This document shows, piece after piece, positions 7,495-16,042 of a DNA stretch of 32,065 bases. The stretch is from Dyella sp. SG609. Its GTDB lineage: Bacteria > Pseudomonadota > Gammaproteobacteria > Xanthomonadales > Rhodanobacteraceae. The stretch spans positions 1 through 32,065 of the forward strand of contig NZ_JAAZQJ010000020.1 in assembly GCF_012275375.1 (NCBI RefSeq), read 5' to 3'. Position numbers and translations under genes: made by a program. The notes below the pieces were generated by a model. It saw only the letters and a list, made by a program, of their open reading frames with translations, was not told the DNA's origin and searched no databases. The first letter of the stretch is position 1; each line of letters begins with the position of its first letter.

Positions 7495-8328
7495 ATGTCG
7501 TCAAGCAAGACTTTGCTGATTACCGGGGTCAGCAGTGGCTTCGGCAGAGCTCTTGCCGTTGATGCCCTGGGCACCGGGCATCGCGTCATTGGAACCGTTC
7601 GAAGCGAGCAGGCACGCCGCGAGTTCGAGGCGCTCGCGGCCGAAAATGCCACGGCACGCATTCTCGATGTCACCGACTTCGATGCCATCGATGCGGTCGT
7701 TGCCGACATCGAGCGAACCGTGGGGCCGGTGGACGTGCTGGTCAATAACGCGGGATACGGCCACGAGGGCATTTTTGAGGAATCGCCATTGGCGGACATG
7801 CGGCGGCAGTTCGATGTGAACGTCTTTGGCGCCGTGGCCATGATGAAGGCCGTATTGCCTTACATGCGCGACCGCCGTAACGGACACATCCTCAATATCA
7901 CTTCGATGGGCGGACATATCACGCTGCCGGGCATCTCCTACTACTGCGGCAGCAAGTTCGCCCTGGAAGGGATCTCCGAATCCGTCGGCAAAGAAGTGAA
8001 GCCGTTCGGCATTACGGTAACGGCCGTGGCCCCCGGATCGTTCCGCACGGACTGGGCGGGACGCTCGATGATCCGTACGCCGCGCTCCATTGCCGACTAT
8101 GACGGGATGTTTGACCCCATCCGCGAGGCCCGTCACCAAAAGAGCGGAAAACAGCTTGGGGATCCCTCGAAAGCAGCGCGGGCCATGCTGCAGATCATCG
8201 CCAGCGATTCGCCTCCGGCTCACCTGCTGCTTGGAAGCGATGCGATCGATCTGGTACGACAAAAATGGGCATCGCTTGCCGAAGAAATCAATCAGTGGGA
8301 AACCGTTACCCGCTCGACGGATGGCTGA
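7495..8328 (+). CDS. SDR-family NAD(P)-dependent oxidoreductase
   Basis: This 277-aa classical short-chain dehydrogenase/reductase has a Rossmann nucleotide-binding motif (TGVSSGFG, residues 10-17), the NNAG motif (84-87) and the catalytic triad S137, Y150 and K154 (YYCGSK). The long C-terminal part varies among relatives and sets substrate range, which cannot be read here. The ATG at 7495 has GGAG 8 nt upstream; an in-frame upstream start at 7456 would add 13 poorly conserved residues and lacks a ribosome site. It is probably controlled by the divergent AraC regulator. Confidence 0.93.
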   Translation: MSSSKTLLITGVSSGFGRALAVDALGTGHRVIGTVRSEQARREFEALAAENATARILDVTDFDAIDAVVADIERTVGPVDVLVNNAGYGHEGIFEESPLADMRRQFDVNVFGAVAMMKAVLPYMRDRRNGHILNITSMGGHITLPGISYYCGSKFALEGISESVGKEVKPFGITVTAVAPGSFRTDWAGRSMIRTPRSIADYDGMFDPIREARHQKSGKQLGDPSKAARAMLQIIASDSPPAHLLLGSDAIDLVRQKWASLAEEINQWETVTRSTDG

Positions 8329-8383
8329 TGCGGCACGCCGAATGGCCATGCCGCGCAGTCAAACCCCGCCCACAAATGGTCAC

Positions 8384-9394
8384 TCAACGAACAAACCCGT
8401 GCTCCATCATCCAGCTCCGGAACATGCCGGGCCACTTTTCCTCATCCGGAATGCCGTTTGCCAGGCCAGCGCCATGGACGCCTTGGGGAAACAGGTGGAC
8501 CTCGGCAGGCGTCCCTGCATCGCGCAAAGCCTGCGCAAACATCACGCTGTTCTCGGCGCTGATCTGCTTGTCATCCAAGCTCTCGAAGAGGAACACCGGC
8601 GATAGCCCGGGCGGGATGTTTAGCTGGGCGGAGAGATATTGCTCCAGCCGAGCCTTCTCACGCCCTTGGTATCCTTCCAGCAGATGATGAAGCGAGTTGG
8701 GCGACGCAAACTGATCCGGCAACATCGAAATGACCGGATAACCCAACCCCAGAAAGCTGGGGCGGGCATCGACAGAGTCGATGCCGTCTCGAACGGGTAA
8801 GCCGAAGTTTGATGCAGCGTGCACAGCGATCGTAGCGGCGAGATGCCCGCCCGCGGAGAAACCGAACAGGCCGATCTTCGACGGGTCAATGCCGAATTGA
8901 GATGAGCGGTATCGCACGAGCCTCAACGCTCTCTGCGCATCCCACATGGGCACCGGGTAGCGGTAAGTGCCATCTCGCTGAACCAATCGATAGTAGAGAA
9001 CGAAGGCGGTCACTCCCAACTCACGGGAAAAATACTCCGCGACGGGCTCCTGTTCCTTGCGATCACTTAGACGATCGTAGCCCCCGCCTGGAATAACGAT
9101 GATGGCGGCGTGCGCGGAGTTCCCCGTGGTTCGCCCTGGAAAGATTCTGAGGAAGGGAATATCCCGGCACGGGTCATCGCCCGCGGCGCCGGGGGCGGCT
9201 CCATCCCACAGCCTTATATCGTTGGAGTCATGCGGATCGTAGCAATTTTCTTCGGGCCGGCTTTTGGCATCGCCCGCTTCGTGATGATGAGTTCTTGCTC
9301 GCGCGGCATGTGGCCAGCTCGCTACGCAAGCGATCCCAAGAAAGAGAAAGGCCGTGGCGATGGCTTGGCGTATACGTAAGGATCTGGCGTTCAC
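8384..9394 (-). CDS. Secreted alpha/beta hydrolase (acetyl-esterase-like)
   Basis: This 336-aa enzyme begins with a Sec-type signal (a hydrophobic stretch at residues 10-25, then HAARARTHHH). The alpha/beta hydrolase core follows: oxyanion segment IPGGGY (101-106), nucleophile elbow GFSAG with Ser180, an acid candidate in ESLDDKQ (D274 or D275), and catalytic His307 in GVHGAG. Order and spacing match BD-FAE/Aes-like carbohydrate and small-ester esterases, probably acting in the periplasm. Only a decayed TetR regulator stands upstream on the opposite strand, 11 bp away. The exact substrate is unknown. Confidence 0.88.
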   Translation of the reverse strand: MNARSLRIRQAIATAFLFLGIACVASWPHAARARTHHHEAGDAKSRPEENCYDPHDSNDIRLWDGAAPGAAGDDPCRDIPFLRIFPGRTTGNSAHAAIIVIPGGGYDRLSDRKEQEPVAEYFSRELGVTAFVLYYRLVQRDGTYRYPVPMWDAQRALRLVRYRSSQFGIDPSKIGLFGFSAGGHLAATIAVHAASNFGLPVRDGIDSVDARPSFLGLGYPVISMLPDQFASPNSLHHLLEGYQGREKARLEQYLSAQLNIPPGLSPVFLFESLDDKQISAENSVMFAQALRDAGTPAEVHLFPQGVHGAGLANGIPDEEKWPGMFRSWMMEHGFVR

Positions 9395-9405
9395 GAGTTC
9401 TTTAG

Positions 9406-9849
9406 GTCGGCCGGACGCGGCAAATATTTTCGTGTATCAGAGGGCATGATGCGATACGCCATGCTCCGGGCGCAAAGAGAGCCGCTGCGGGGCAATTCCT
9501 CATTAAGACCCGCGTCCTTACCCGCGGACTGGGTCAGCGGCTGCTGCGCGACATCCAGAGAGGTATCGAGGCGAAGCGGTTTCGCGGCGACGATCCACTG
9601 ATGAGCTTCGTGGTCGCCGGCGGCATCGTGCTCGCGTCCATATCGGTCTGGCTGCACCTGGCGCCATCGAACGAATGGCCCGCCACGCCCCTCCCGCTCC
9701 CTCCCTTCAACACGGATCATTTGCCGGAAAGGGCAGCGGCCGAGCTGCTGCTTGCACTTGGGCTTTCGAGGCAGGAAGCGGAGGAGATCGCCGGCCGCCC
9801 GCTTCCTCCCATGGATGACGCCTCTTTGACGGCGAGCACCGCGCCATAA
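9406..9849 (+). pseudogene. TetR/AcrR-family regulator remnant, N-terminus lost
   Basis: Reading in frame from just after the TAG at 9403-9405 gives a C-terminal TetR ligand-binding domain: HDAIRHAPGAKRAAAGQF, LIKTRVLTRGLGQRLLRD, IQRGIEAKRFRGDDPL, then MSFVVAGGIVLASISVWLHL and a tail with AAAELLLALGLSRQEAEEI, typical of TetR C-termini. No N-terminal helix-turn-helix precedes it, and no in-frame start exists before the internal ATG at 9601. An 82-aa protein from 9601 is therefore at best a fragment. It is divergent from the alpha/beta hydrolase gene, which the intact regulator probably controlled. Its break point lies within 12 bp of that gene's start. Confidence 0.65.
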
Positions 9850-9996
9850 CCTGAGAGACGCGCGCGGGGCCGCGGCGCCTGCGCCCTGGCACGTGCCATG
9901 CGTGCCAGCGAGCGGCTAAGCTCATGGCGGCAACGCGAAGCCTCGCGTTCGCAGCAGCAAGAAGCGTTTTGTTTCCATGCCACCAAGGGAGGGGAT

Positions 9997-10335
9997 ATGC
10001 GCAGATACGTCTTGATGCTTCTGGTATTCGTCTTCGGCGCCACCACCGGTTGCGCCGCCGTCAACCCCGAGCAGCAACGCGCCTCCGACCAGGCCAGATG
10101 CGCCGGCTACGGCTATCAGCCCGGAACGGATCAATTTGCCAACTGCATGATGAAGGTCGACATGCGGCGCCAGGACCAGGCCGACGCGCAGGCGCAGAAC
10201 GATGCGGACATGAAGGCGCGCAGCATCCGGCGCAACGGCGATACGCGGTTCCCGGTGTGCAGCGCATCCATGATGGACGCGAACCTGGATACGACGAACA
10301 ACGCCTGGTATGGGCCCAATTGCCGGGAGAAATAG
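9997..10335 (+). CDS. Small lipoprotein of unknown function
   Basis: This 112-aa precursor has a hydrophobic signal (VLMLLVFVFGATTG) and a lipobox ending at Cys19 (TTGC), so the mature protein should be lipid-anchored. The mature part is polar and Gln/Asp/Arg-rich (MRRQDQADAQAQNDADMKA) with Cys pairs (ARCAGYG, ANCMMK, PVCSAS, PNCREK) that could form disulfides. The ATG at 9997 follows an AAGGGAGGGG ribosome site; the longer upstream frame lacks a signal and is discarded. I do not recognise a named family. The DUF998 gene begins about 90 bp downstream. Confidence 0.8.
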   Translation: MRRYVLMLLVFVFGATTGCAAVNPEQQRASDQARCAGYGYQPGTDQFANCMMKVDMRRQDQADAQAQNDADMKARSIRRNGDTRFPVCSASMMDANLDTTNNAWYGPNCREK

Positions 10336-10427
10336 GCTGCGCTTCGGCAACGGGCGGCCCCGTCAAGGGTGGCTGCAGATCGAAGGGAAGTTCTACCCAT
10401 CAAACGCAAAAGCCAGGAGATTGGACG

Positions 10428-11096
10428 ATGGCCATAGAGAACGCCGGGAAGGCGCCGCGCTCGGCGCCCGCCGTCTTTGCAAGCCTTGCCATGGCCTGTT
10501 TCGTCTACGCCGCCGTGGCTCTTTTGACACTGCACTTCCTGCGGCCCGATTACGCCCCGGCCAGCAACTTCATCAGCAACTACGCCGTGGGCCGGTATGG
10601 CTGGGTCATGACCAGCTGGTTCCTGGCGATGAGCTGCGGCTTGCTGATGCTTGCAGCGGCGCTCTATACCGATGGCCTGCGCTCCGTTATCGCCTTGCTG
10701 GCGATATTTCTGCTGGTCGTCGCGGCGATCGGGCTGGTCGTCTCGGCCATATATCCCACGGATGCACCCGGCGCGCCATCCACGCCAACGGGCGCCATCC
10801 ACGACATGAGCTTCCTGGTGAATGTCGGAAGCCTACTCATCGCAACCATCCTGCTCTCCGTGAGTTTCGGCATGCATCCGGCGTGGCGCTCCTATCGGCG
10901 AACCGCCTGGATCCTGACTTCCCTGATATTGGCCGGATTCGTCATCCAGTTCCTCACCTTGCACAAGGGGATGCCGTATGGCCTGGCGAACCGGTTTTTT
11001 GTCGTAGTGCTGCTGGCGTGGCTGTTCGCCTTGTCTTTTCGATTGCGGGCGGCGCCGCGCCAGCAGGCTGGCGGGAAACTCGCGGCCGATCGGTAG
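10428..11096 (+). CDS. DUF998-family membrane protein
   Basis: This 222-aa integral membrane protein has about six transmembrane segments (examples: FASLAMACFVYAAVALL, SVIALLAIFLLVVAAIGLVV, NRFFVVVLLAWLFALSF). The DUF998 hallmark follows the first segment: an FLRPDYAPASNFISNYAVG loop. IYPTDAPGAPSTPTGAIHD is also family-typical. The ATG at 10428 has AGGAGA 7 nt upstream; the frame is open far upstream, but that part overlaps the lipoprotein gene and is not protein-like. The biochemical role of DUF998 is not established. Confidence 0.85.
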   Translation: MAIENAGKAPRSAPAVFASLAMACFVYAAVALLTLHFLRPDYAPASNFISNYAVGRYGWVMTSWFLAMSCGLLMLAAALYTDGLRSVIALLAIFLLVVAAIGLVVSAIYPTDAPGAPSTPTGAIHDMSFLVNVGSLLIATILLSVSFGMHPAWRSYRRTAWILTSLILAGFVIQFLTLHKGMPYGLANRFFVVVLLAWLFALSFRLRAAPRQQAGGKLAADR

Positions 11097-11116
11097 CGGG
11101 CCACCAGTGAACCCGA

Positions 11117-12058
11117 TCAGCGTTGAACTCCCAACGGCCTTCGGCCGCGGGTTCCAAGCCGGCCGGCCACGAGCTCGACCAGCGCCTCGCGCACCCAGCG
11201 CTGGCCCTGATGACCCTGGTTGCGCTCGTGCCATACCATGCCCACGTCGAAGCCCGGCACGGGAAAGGGGCATTCGACGATCTTGAGCTCGCCGGCGCGA
11301 TCGCGTACCAGTTGCTGCGGCACCAGCGCCACGAAATCGGACTGCGCCACGATCTGCGGAAGAAACAGAAACGACGCCGCCGACAGCACCACGCGGCGCT
11401 CGTAGCCAAGCGCCGCCAGCGCATGGTCCACCGGCGTGACGAAGCCGCCGCCGCGCAGCGATACGACGACGTGCTCCAGCTGGGCGAATTTCTCGACGGT
11501 GAGGTTTCTGCGCAGCCGTGGATGCCCTCGCCTTCCGATCAATACGTAGCGCTCGTCGAACAGATGCCGCGCTCGCAGGCCGGGCGCCGCGGCGCCCGGC
11601 GTCGTCAGCGCCAGGTCGACCTCGCCTCGCGCCAGCTGCGTTTCCAGCTGCAGTATGTCCAGACTCCGCAACGCCACGCGCACACCGGGCGCGCGGTCGC
11701 GCAGCGCCAGGATCAGCGGCTGCGCCAGCGCAACCTGAAGATAATCGGTGCAGGCGATGTTCACCGTCAGCCGTGCCCGCGCGGGATCGAAGTTGCCGTG
11801 CTGCGCAACGGCAGCGCGTACCTGATCCAGAGCCTGGCGCAGTGGCTCCAGCAGGTCCAGCGCCTTGGCCGTAGGCGTCATGCCTCTTTGGGCCGGAACC
11901 AGCAGCGGATCGTCGAACATGTCGCGCAGGCGGCCGAGCTGCGCGCTCACCGCCGGCTGGCTCAGATGCAGGCGGCTCGCCGCCCTGGTCACGTTCTGCT
12001 CCACCAGCAGGGCTTCCAGCGTGACCAGCAGATTGAGATCCAGGCGCTTGGTATTCAT
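11117..12058 (-). CDS. LysR-family transcriptional regulator
   Basis: This 313-aa regulator has an N-terminal winged helix-turn-helix (LLVTLEALLVEQNVTRAASR, LHLSQPAVSAQLGRLRDMF, DDPLLVPAQRGMTPT). A two-lobe substrate-binding domain follows (VNIACTDYLQVALAQPLILAL, RGEVDLALTTPG). I start it at MNTKRLDLN (12058); the upstream extension of the frame reads into the intergenic region. It is divergent from the NmrA-like gene across 108 bp, so that gene is its likely target. LysR regulators usually activate the divergent neighbour in response to a small ligand; the ligand is unknown here. Confidence 0.93.
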   Translation of the reverse strand: MNTKRLDLNLLVTLEALLVEQNVTRAASRLHLSQPAVSAQLGRLRDMFDDPLLVPAQRGMTPTAKALDLLEPLRQALDQVRAAVAQHGNFDPARARLTVNIACTDYLQVALAQPLILALRDRAPGVRVALRSLDILQLETQLARGEVDLALTTPGAAAPGLRARHLFDERYVLIGRRGHPRLRRNLTVEKFAQLEHVVVSLRGGGFVTPVDHALAALGYERRVVLSAASFLFLPQIVAQSDFVALVPQQLVRDRAGELKIVECPFPVPGFDVGMVWHERNQGHQGQRWVREALVELVAGRLGTRGRRPLGVQR

Positions 12059-12087
12059 GGCATGGATACTAGGCCAACAAAGATGCA

Positions 12088-12098
12088 ATTTCACAAAT
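12088..12098. promoter_or_regulatory. Candidate LysR-type operator
   Basis: ATTT-CAC-AAAT is a short AT-rich dyad inside the divergent LysR/NmrA spacer, fitting the T-N11-A pattern of LysR-type boxes. It is the only dyad of this kind I see in the spacer. Short AT dyads are common, so support is weak. Confidence 0.3.
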
Positions 12099-12166
12099 GG
12101 CTATCCAGATCCGAGAGTAGACGCTCATTCGCACCATGAGTGCCCCGCTTACTCCAGGAGAACGCC

Positions 12167-13141
12167 ATGTCCCTCGCCTCGCAGAAACCTCTTATCACTG
12201 TCGCCGGTGCGGCCAGCAAACAGGGGCGCAGCGTTGCCGCGGCCTTGCTGGCGAGCGGCCGCTACCGCGTACGCGCACTGGCCCGGCGCACCGACAGCCC
12301 GCTGATGCGCCAACTGGCCGAGCGCGGCGCGGAAGTCGTCGTGGCGCCATTGGAGCCTGGCCGGCAGGCGGAGCTGACCGCCGCCATGCGCGGCTCCCAC
12401 GGCGCCTTTCTGATGACTCCGCCGACCATGCCAGTACCGCCGCCGGGCCAGCCCGAGCTGGCGCTGGGGCGGGAGTTGGCCGATGCGGCCAACGCCGCAG
12501 GCGTCGGGCACGTCGTGTGGAGCGGCCTGGAAAACGTCCATGCGCGAACCAGGGGCGCCAAATGGGCGCCGCACTTCACCGAGAAGGCACAGGTGGAAGA
12601 GCACATCCGCTCGCTGCCGCTGCGCAGCTCTTTCATCTACCTGGCGTTCTTCTACAGCAATTTCCTGGAGTACTACGTCCCCGCGCGCCAGGCCGATGGC
12701 AGCCTGAGCTTCGCCATCTATCTGCCACCCGACGTGCCCATGCCGTTCGTCGATCCGCTTACCGCGACCGGGCCCGCCGTACTGGAGATATTCGATCATC
12801 CGGAGAAGTACGCGGGCGAAGTCCTGCCGGTGATCGGCGAGATCCTGACGGCACGACAGATTGTGGACGCCTTCGTTCGCGTCTCCGGGCAGGCGGCGCA
12901 TTACGCCTCCGCCTATACCCGGGATGAGCTGCTGCGGCACTTCCCTGCGTTCGGCAGCAACCCTTGGCTCGTGGACGAAACGGTAGGCATGGTGGAGTAC
13001 GCCGTCGAGTATGGCTACTACGCTCCTGGACGCGATCTTGCCTGGAGCCGACGCATCGACCCGCGCGCACTGACCTGGCAGCAGTTCCTGCAGCAAAGCG
13101 GCTGGCAGGGCGAGGCCAGGGACTATGGCGCTGCCGCATAG
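12167..13141 (+). CDS. NmrA-like NAD(P)-binding protein
   Basis: This 324-aa atypical SDR has an N-terminal Rossmann motif (TVAGAASKQG, residues 10-19) and an NmrA-type body (FLMTPPTMPVPPPGQPELA, VVWSGLENVHAR). There is no classical Tyr-x3-Lys pair, which fits the NmrA/HSCARG group of redox-sensing or isoflavone-reductase-like proteins. The ATG at 12167 is preceded by AGGAG about 8 nt upstream. Divergent transcription from the LysR gene suggests LysR control. It converges with a second, distantly similar protein 160 bp downstream. Confidence 0.85.
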   Translation: MSLASQKPLITVAGAASKQGRSVAAALLASGRYRVRALARRTDSPLMRQLAERGAEVVVAPLEPGRQAELTAAMRGSHGAFLMTPPTMPVPPPGQPELALGRELADAANAAGVGHVVWSGLENVHARTRGAKWAPHFTEKAQVEEHIRSLPLRSSFIYLAFFYSNFLEYYVPARQADGSLSFAIYLPPDVPMPFVDPLTATGPAVLEIFDHPEKYAGEVLPVIGEILTARQIVDAFVRVSGQAAHYASAYTRDELLRHFPAFGSNPWLVDETVGMVEYAVEYGYYAPGRDLAWSRRIDPRALTWQQFLQQSGWQGEARDYGAAA

Positions 13142-13191
13142 CAAATGCGGACCGTCATCGGGCTTAGATGCTTGCGGGAGCCATTCCGCAT

Positions 13192-13233
13192 GACCGTCGA
13201 ATGGCATCGAACAGCACCCGCCATTCGACGGTC
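13192..13233. terminator. Long perfect hairpin between convergent genes
   Basis: GACCGTCGAATGGC (13192-13205) and GCCATTCGACGGTC (13220-13233) are perfectly complementary 14-nt arms around a 14-nt loop. The hairpin lies between two convergent NAD(P)-binding protein genes and would stop transcription from either side. No long T-run follows, so it may equally be an isolated palindromic repeat. Confidence 0.5.
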
Positions 13234-13301
13234 GATTTATGCGAGGGCGCCGAAGCGAAGCGCCGCCGCGCGTGCCCGTACGGCATTCAACCAGGCGATC
13301 C

Positions 13302-14201
13302 TCAGGAGCGGTGCGAGCCGGCGGTCCTTGCGGATTGCCGGGCCGCCCGGTCAACCAGCTCATCGATGTAGTCCTGCAACGTCACCGTGCCACGCTCAGG
13401 CGACGCTGGACGTTCGAAATCCCCATCCAGGCTGACCGCGGTCATCCGCGCATACGACGCGGCAGCGGCCTTCGAGAATCCAAGCTGGCGATACGTGGCT
13501 TCCCACTGGTCGCGCGGAATGACTTTCACCGCCACCGGCTTGCCGATCGCCGCGGCAAAGGCAGCCGCGACGTCGTTGGGCGAGTAGCGCTCCGGTCCTT
13601 CGACATAGTGGATGCCGGATTCGCCCCGCGGTGCAGTAAGCAGCCGGGCCGCGGCCCTGCCCAAGTCTTCCGGCGCGACCATCGGCATGGCCAGGTCGGC
13701 GGGATACATCGATGCGAGATGGCCTTCGTTGATGGCCATTTCCAAAGACGCATCCCAATTGCTCATGTAATACGCGGCGCGGATCACGGCGACCGGCACA
13801 GGCTGGCGGCGCAGGGCCTGCTCGAAATCGTGGAGCACGCTCAAGTCTCCGAGGCGCTCACCGGGCTGTGCGCCCATGGTCGACTCGGCCACCACCTGCT
13901 CCAATCCGGAACCGTCCAATGCATCCAGAATGGCGGCGGCGCTGCGTTTCTCCTGCGCATCCGTATCGGTCGACGGATCGGCCGGTGGATTAAGCAGGAA
14001 TGCACGCTTGCCTGTTCGAAATACGTCGCGCAGTGCCTCGGTATCGAAGACGTCCGCCACCTCAAACCTGGCGCCGCGCCGTTCCCATTCGTATCGTTGG
14101 CTACCCGTGTGCGAGACGACCGTAACCGGCTCGCCCATCTCGAGCAGCCGCTTCGCCGCCGCCGACCCGACGTGCCCCGTACCACCGAGAATGATATGCA
14201 T
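13302..14201 (-). CDS. NmrA/NAD(P)H-binding family protein
   Basis: This 299-aa protein begins with a Rossmann dinucleotide motif (MHIILGGTGHVGSAAA; GGTGHVG at residues 6-12). It continues with family-typical segments (VEVADVFDTEALRDVF-like, RAFLLNPPAD, PVAVIRAAYYMSNWD, YVEGPERYSPNDVAAAFAAA). It lacks an SDR catalytic Tyr-x3-Lys motif and resembles NmrA-like or NAD(P)H azoreductase-like proteins. It is a monocistronic minus-strand gene, convergent with the LysR-linked NmrA gene and only distantly similar to it. Substrate unknown. Confidence 0.85.
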   Translation of the reverse strand: MHIILGGTGHVGSAAAKRLLEMGEPVTVVSHTGSQRYEWERRGARFEVADVFDTEALRDVFRTGKRAFLLNPPADPSTDTDAQEKRSAAAILDALDGSGLEQVVAESTMGAQPGERLGDLSVLHDFEQALRRQPVPVAVIRAAYYMSNWDASLEMAINEGHLASMYPADLAMPMVAPEDLGRAAARLLTAPRGESGIHYVEGPERYSPNDVAAAFAAAIGKPVAVKVIPRDQWEATYRQLGFSKAAAASYARMTAVSLDGDFERPASPERGTVTLQDYIDELVDRAARQSARTAGSHRS

Positions 14202-14344
14202 ACGAGCTGCTCCGTTCTGCGGCGGAACACGTTAGCGCTGCCGTCGTGGCCTCTCTGTCAAAAGCAGCCCATGTCATAGCGTGGTCGGCGTGCCTGGCTA
14301 AGAGGCTCTAGCACGCATGCTTTTCAAAGCCAGGATCAGACCAG

Positions 14345-14375
14345 AACACCCCGGCCTGCTCGAGGCCGGGGTGTT
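14345..14375. terminator. Rho-independent terminator
   Basis: A perfect 13-bp stem (AACACCCCGGCCT with AGGCCGGGGTGTT) around a GCTCG loop is followed on the plus strand by TTTT and on the minus strand by TTCTGG. It sits 8 nt beyond the stop of the minus-strand secreted-protein gene, which it should terminate. Confidence 0.8.
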
Positions 14376-14382
14376 TTAGCAA

Positions 14383-15156
14383 TTACATCGGGTGCGTGCC
14401 GGCAGGCGTGCCGTCGGACCAGGTGGCGACCCCGACCAGCAATACCGACAGCGGCGGCAGTTCGGCGGCCTGGGCCTGATGGTCCGGCGCGAAGAACCAA
14501 TAGTTGCCGCCGAAGATGGGCGAGCCATCGGCATTGGCTCCCCAGCTGGCGCCGTCCTTGAATGGCACGTAGAACATGACGTGCGCCATATCGTGTTCGC
14601 CGTCCTCCGACAAATAGGAGGATTTGGACATCATGTAGCACATGGCGCCCGGCTCCAGCGGCGCGATTTCCTTGCTGCGCACGGCGGCCTTGATGCGCTT
14701 GGCGATATCGGCGTCGCTACGGCCGGCAAGAGTCATCGCCGTACGAAGCTTGGCGATCGGGGTGACGGTGCGCGCGGCCTGCGGGTTGTCGCAGCCGGCG
14801 GCGCGGATTTTCGGATTCCATCGCTCAGGCCAGTCCGGCGCGCCGCTGAATCCCCGCGCCACCCAGCAGACGAAGCCGTTGCTGCCCTTTACGGCGGTTT
14901 CATAGCCGGTGCGAGTGAGCACCAGAACGGTCGCATCCTTGGAAATGGAAGCGGGCGCGGCGCTTCTGGCCAGGGCGATTTCCTGGGCGCGGTCCATCAG
15001 ATAGGCATCGACGGAGGCCATGCGGGGATAGGTTTCAGCCGCTTGCACCACGGCGCCGGTCACGCCCAGCATGGCCAGCACGGCGCACGCCATCCGTTGG
15101 GCGGCGAGCCTGCCGGCGCACTTCATTGCCATCGTTTTCCGCATCGTCGTACGCAT
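14383..15156 (-). CDS. Secreted protein of unknown function
   Basis: This 257-aa precursor has a Sec signal peptide (basic start MRTTMRKTMAMK, hydrophobic CAVLAMLGVTGAVV, then QAAETYPRM). The mature protein has no membrane segment and carries conserved-looking aromatic and cysteine positions (GFVCWVARGFSGAPDWPERW, AAGCDNPQAA, MCYMMSKSSYLSEDGEHDMAHVMFYVP). Similar proteins occur as uncharacterised secreted proteins in soil bacteria, but I cannot name a domain. The ATG at 15156 has GAGAGGA 7 nt upstream. It is monocistronic with its own strong terminator. Confidence 0.75.
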   Translation of the reverse strand: MRTTMRKTMAMKCAGRLAAQRMACAVLAMLGVTGAVVQAAETYPRMASVDAYLMDRAQEIALARSAAPASISKDATVLVLTRTGYETAVKGSNGFVCWVARGFSGAPDWPERWNPKIRAAGCDNPQAARTVTPIAKLRTAMTLAGRSDADIAKRIKAAVRSKEIAPLEPGAMCYMMSKSSYLSEDGEHDMAHVMFYVPFKDGASWGANADGSPIFGGNYWFFAPDHQAQAAELPPLSVLLVGVATWSDGTPAGTHPM

Positions 15157-15285
15157 GGTCGTGTCCTCTCGGTTGGGCCGTTTATGCGGTCGGGTTCATG
15201 GTCGCGGCGGTCGTTCCCCCGGGCCGCTTATCCAGGCGACGAACGGGAGCTTCCAAAATCGACATGGGCTGCGGCAATGTTGCGA

Positions 15286-15335
15286 TATCGGGGACGGGGG
15301 TGGTCAAAGCCGGCCCGGCACATCCCTCTCCCTAT
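15286..15335 (+). repeat. REP-like element, copy 1
   Basis: The segment begins ATATCGGGGACGGGGGTGGT and continues to CCCTATCTCCC. It closely resembles the segment at 17413-17460, which has the same ATCGGGGACGGGnGTnGTnAAAG start and a CCCTAT end. GGGA and TCCC ends give weak self-complementarity. Two intergenic copies 2.1 kb apart suggest a dispersed repeat of this genome. Confidence 0.45.
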
Positions 15336-15367
15336 CTCCCATTGCCTGATCATTCGGAGCCTTGCGA

Positions 15368-16033
15368 GTGGATAGCGTTCGCGCAAATCGAAGGCGGCTT
15401 CCCCGGGTGCCCTTGATCGCCCTCGGTACGGCCTGCGTGCTGGCCGCCCCTCATCTGGGCGTGCCGATGTTGCTTTATCCGGCGCTTGGCTTGGGACTTT
15501 GCACGGCCATGCTGCGCTACCGGCAGCTCCGCTGGGCCGACGTCGGCTTCGGTTGGCGGGGTTTCGGCGTCATTCCGCTGATCGTCGGCGGAGCGCTCGG
15601 GGTAGCTTACGCCGTCGTCAACTACAGCGTGATCGGCCCGGCGCTTGCCCTTGCGCTGGGCGAGCTGCCTGACCTGTCCGACTTCGCGTTCGTACGCGAC
15701 CATCTTTCCGGCTACGTGATCGCCCTCGCCCTGGCGTGGCTGATCGGCGGCTTCTACGAGGAACTGGTATTCCGCGGCTTCCTGTACGACGCGCTGTTGC
15801 GTCACCTGCCGGGCTCACGCTGGCGCACCTTGCTGGCTTTCGCCCTGACCGCACTCGTATTCGCCGCTTACCACTGGCAGCTCGGCCGCTTCGGCGTCGC
15901 CAATGCCCTGGTGTTCGCCCTGTTCGCGGGCGCCATGCGTTGCCGCTGGCCGGCCAATCTTTGGTACGCGATCAGCTTTCATGCCTGGGCCGATATGAGC
16001 GCGTTCACCTTGATGCATTTCCATTACCTGTAG
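15368..16033 (+). CDS. CPBP-family intramembrane glutamic endopeptidase
   Basis: This 221-aa polytopic membrane protein carries the CPBP (CAAX protease and bacteriocin-processing, Abi) motifs: FYEELVFRG with the adjacent glutamates (motif 1), AAYHWQLGRFGVANALVFALFAG with the His (motif 2), and NLWYAISFHAWADM with the last His (motif 3). These residues form the intramembrane active site in the Rce1 family. I prefer GTG at 15368, with GGAG 8 nt upstream, over the TTG at 15362, only 2 nt from that site. Bacterial members cleave prenylated or small peptides or act in immunity and envelope roles; the partner is unknown here. Confidence 0.88.
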   Translation: MDSVRANRRRLPRVPLIALGTACVLAAPHLGVPMLLYPALGLGLCTAMLRYRQLRWADVGFGWRGFGVIPLIVGGALGVAYAVVNYSVIGPALALALGELPDLSDFAFVRDHLSGYVIALALAWLIGGFYEELVFRGFLYDALLRHLPGSRWRTLLAFALTALVFAAYHWQLGRFGVANALVFALFAGAMRCRWPANLWYAISFHAWADMSAFTLMHFHYL

Positions 16034-16042
16034 CGGACAGAG

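Noticed and set aside
9924-10427. A long N-terminal extension of the DUF998 protein
   Set aside because: The frame is open upstream only because the region is GC-rich; it overlaps the lipoprotein gene and is not membrane-protein-like. ATG 10428 has a good ribosome site.
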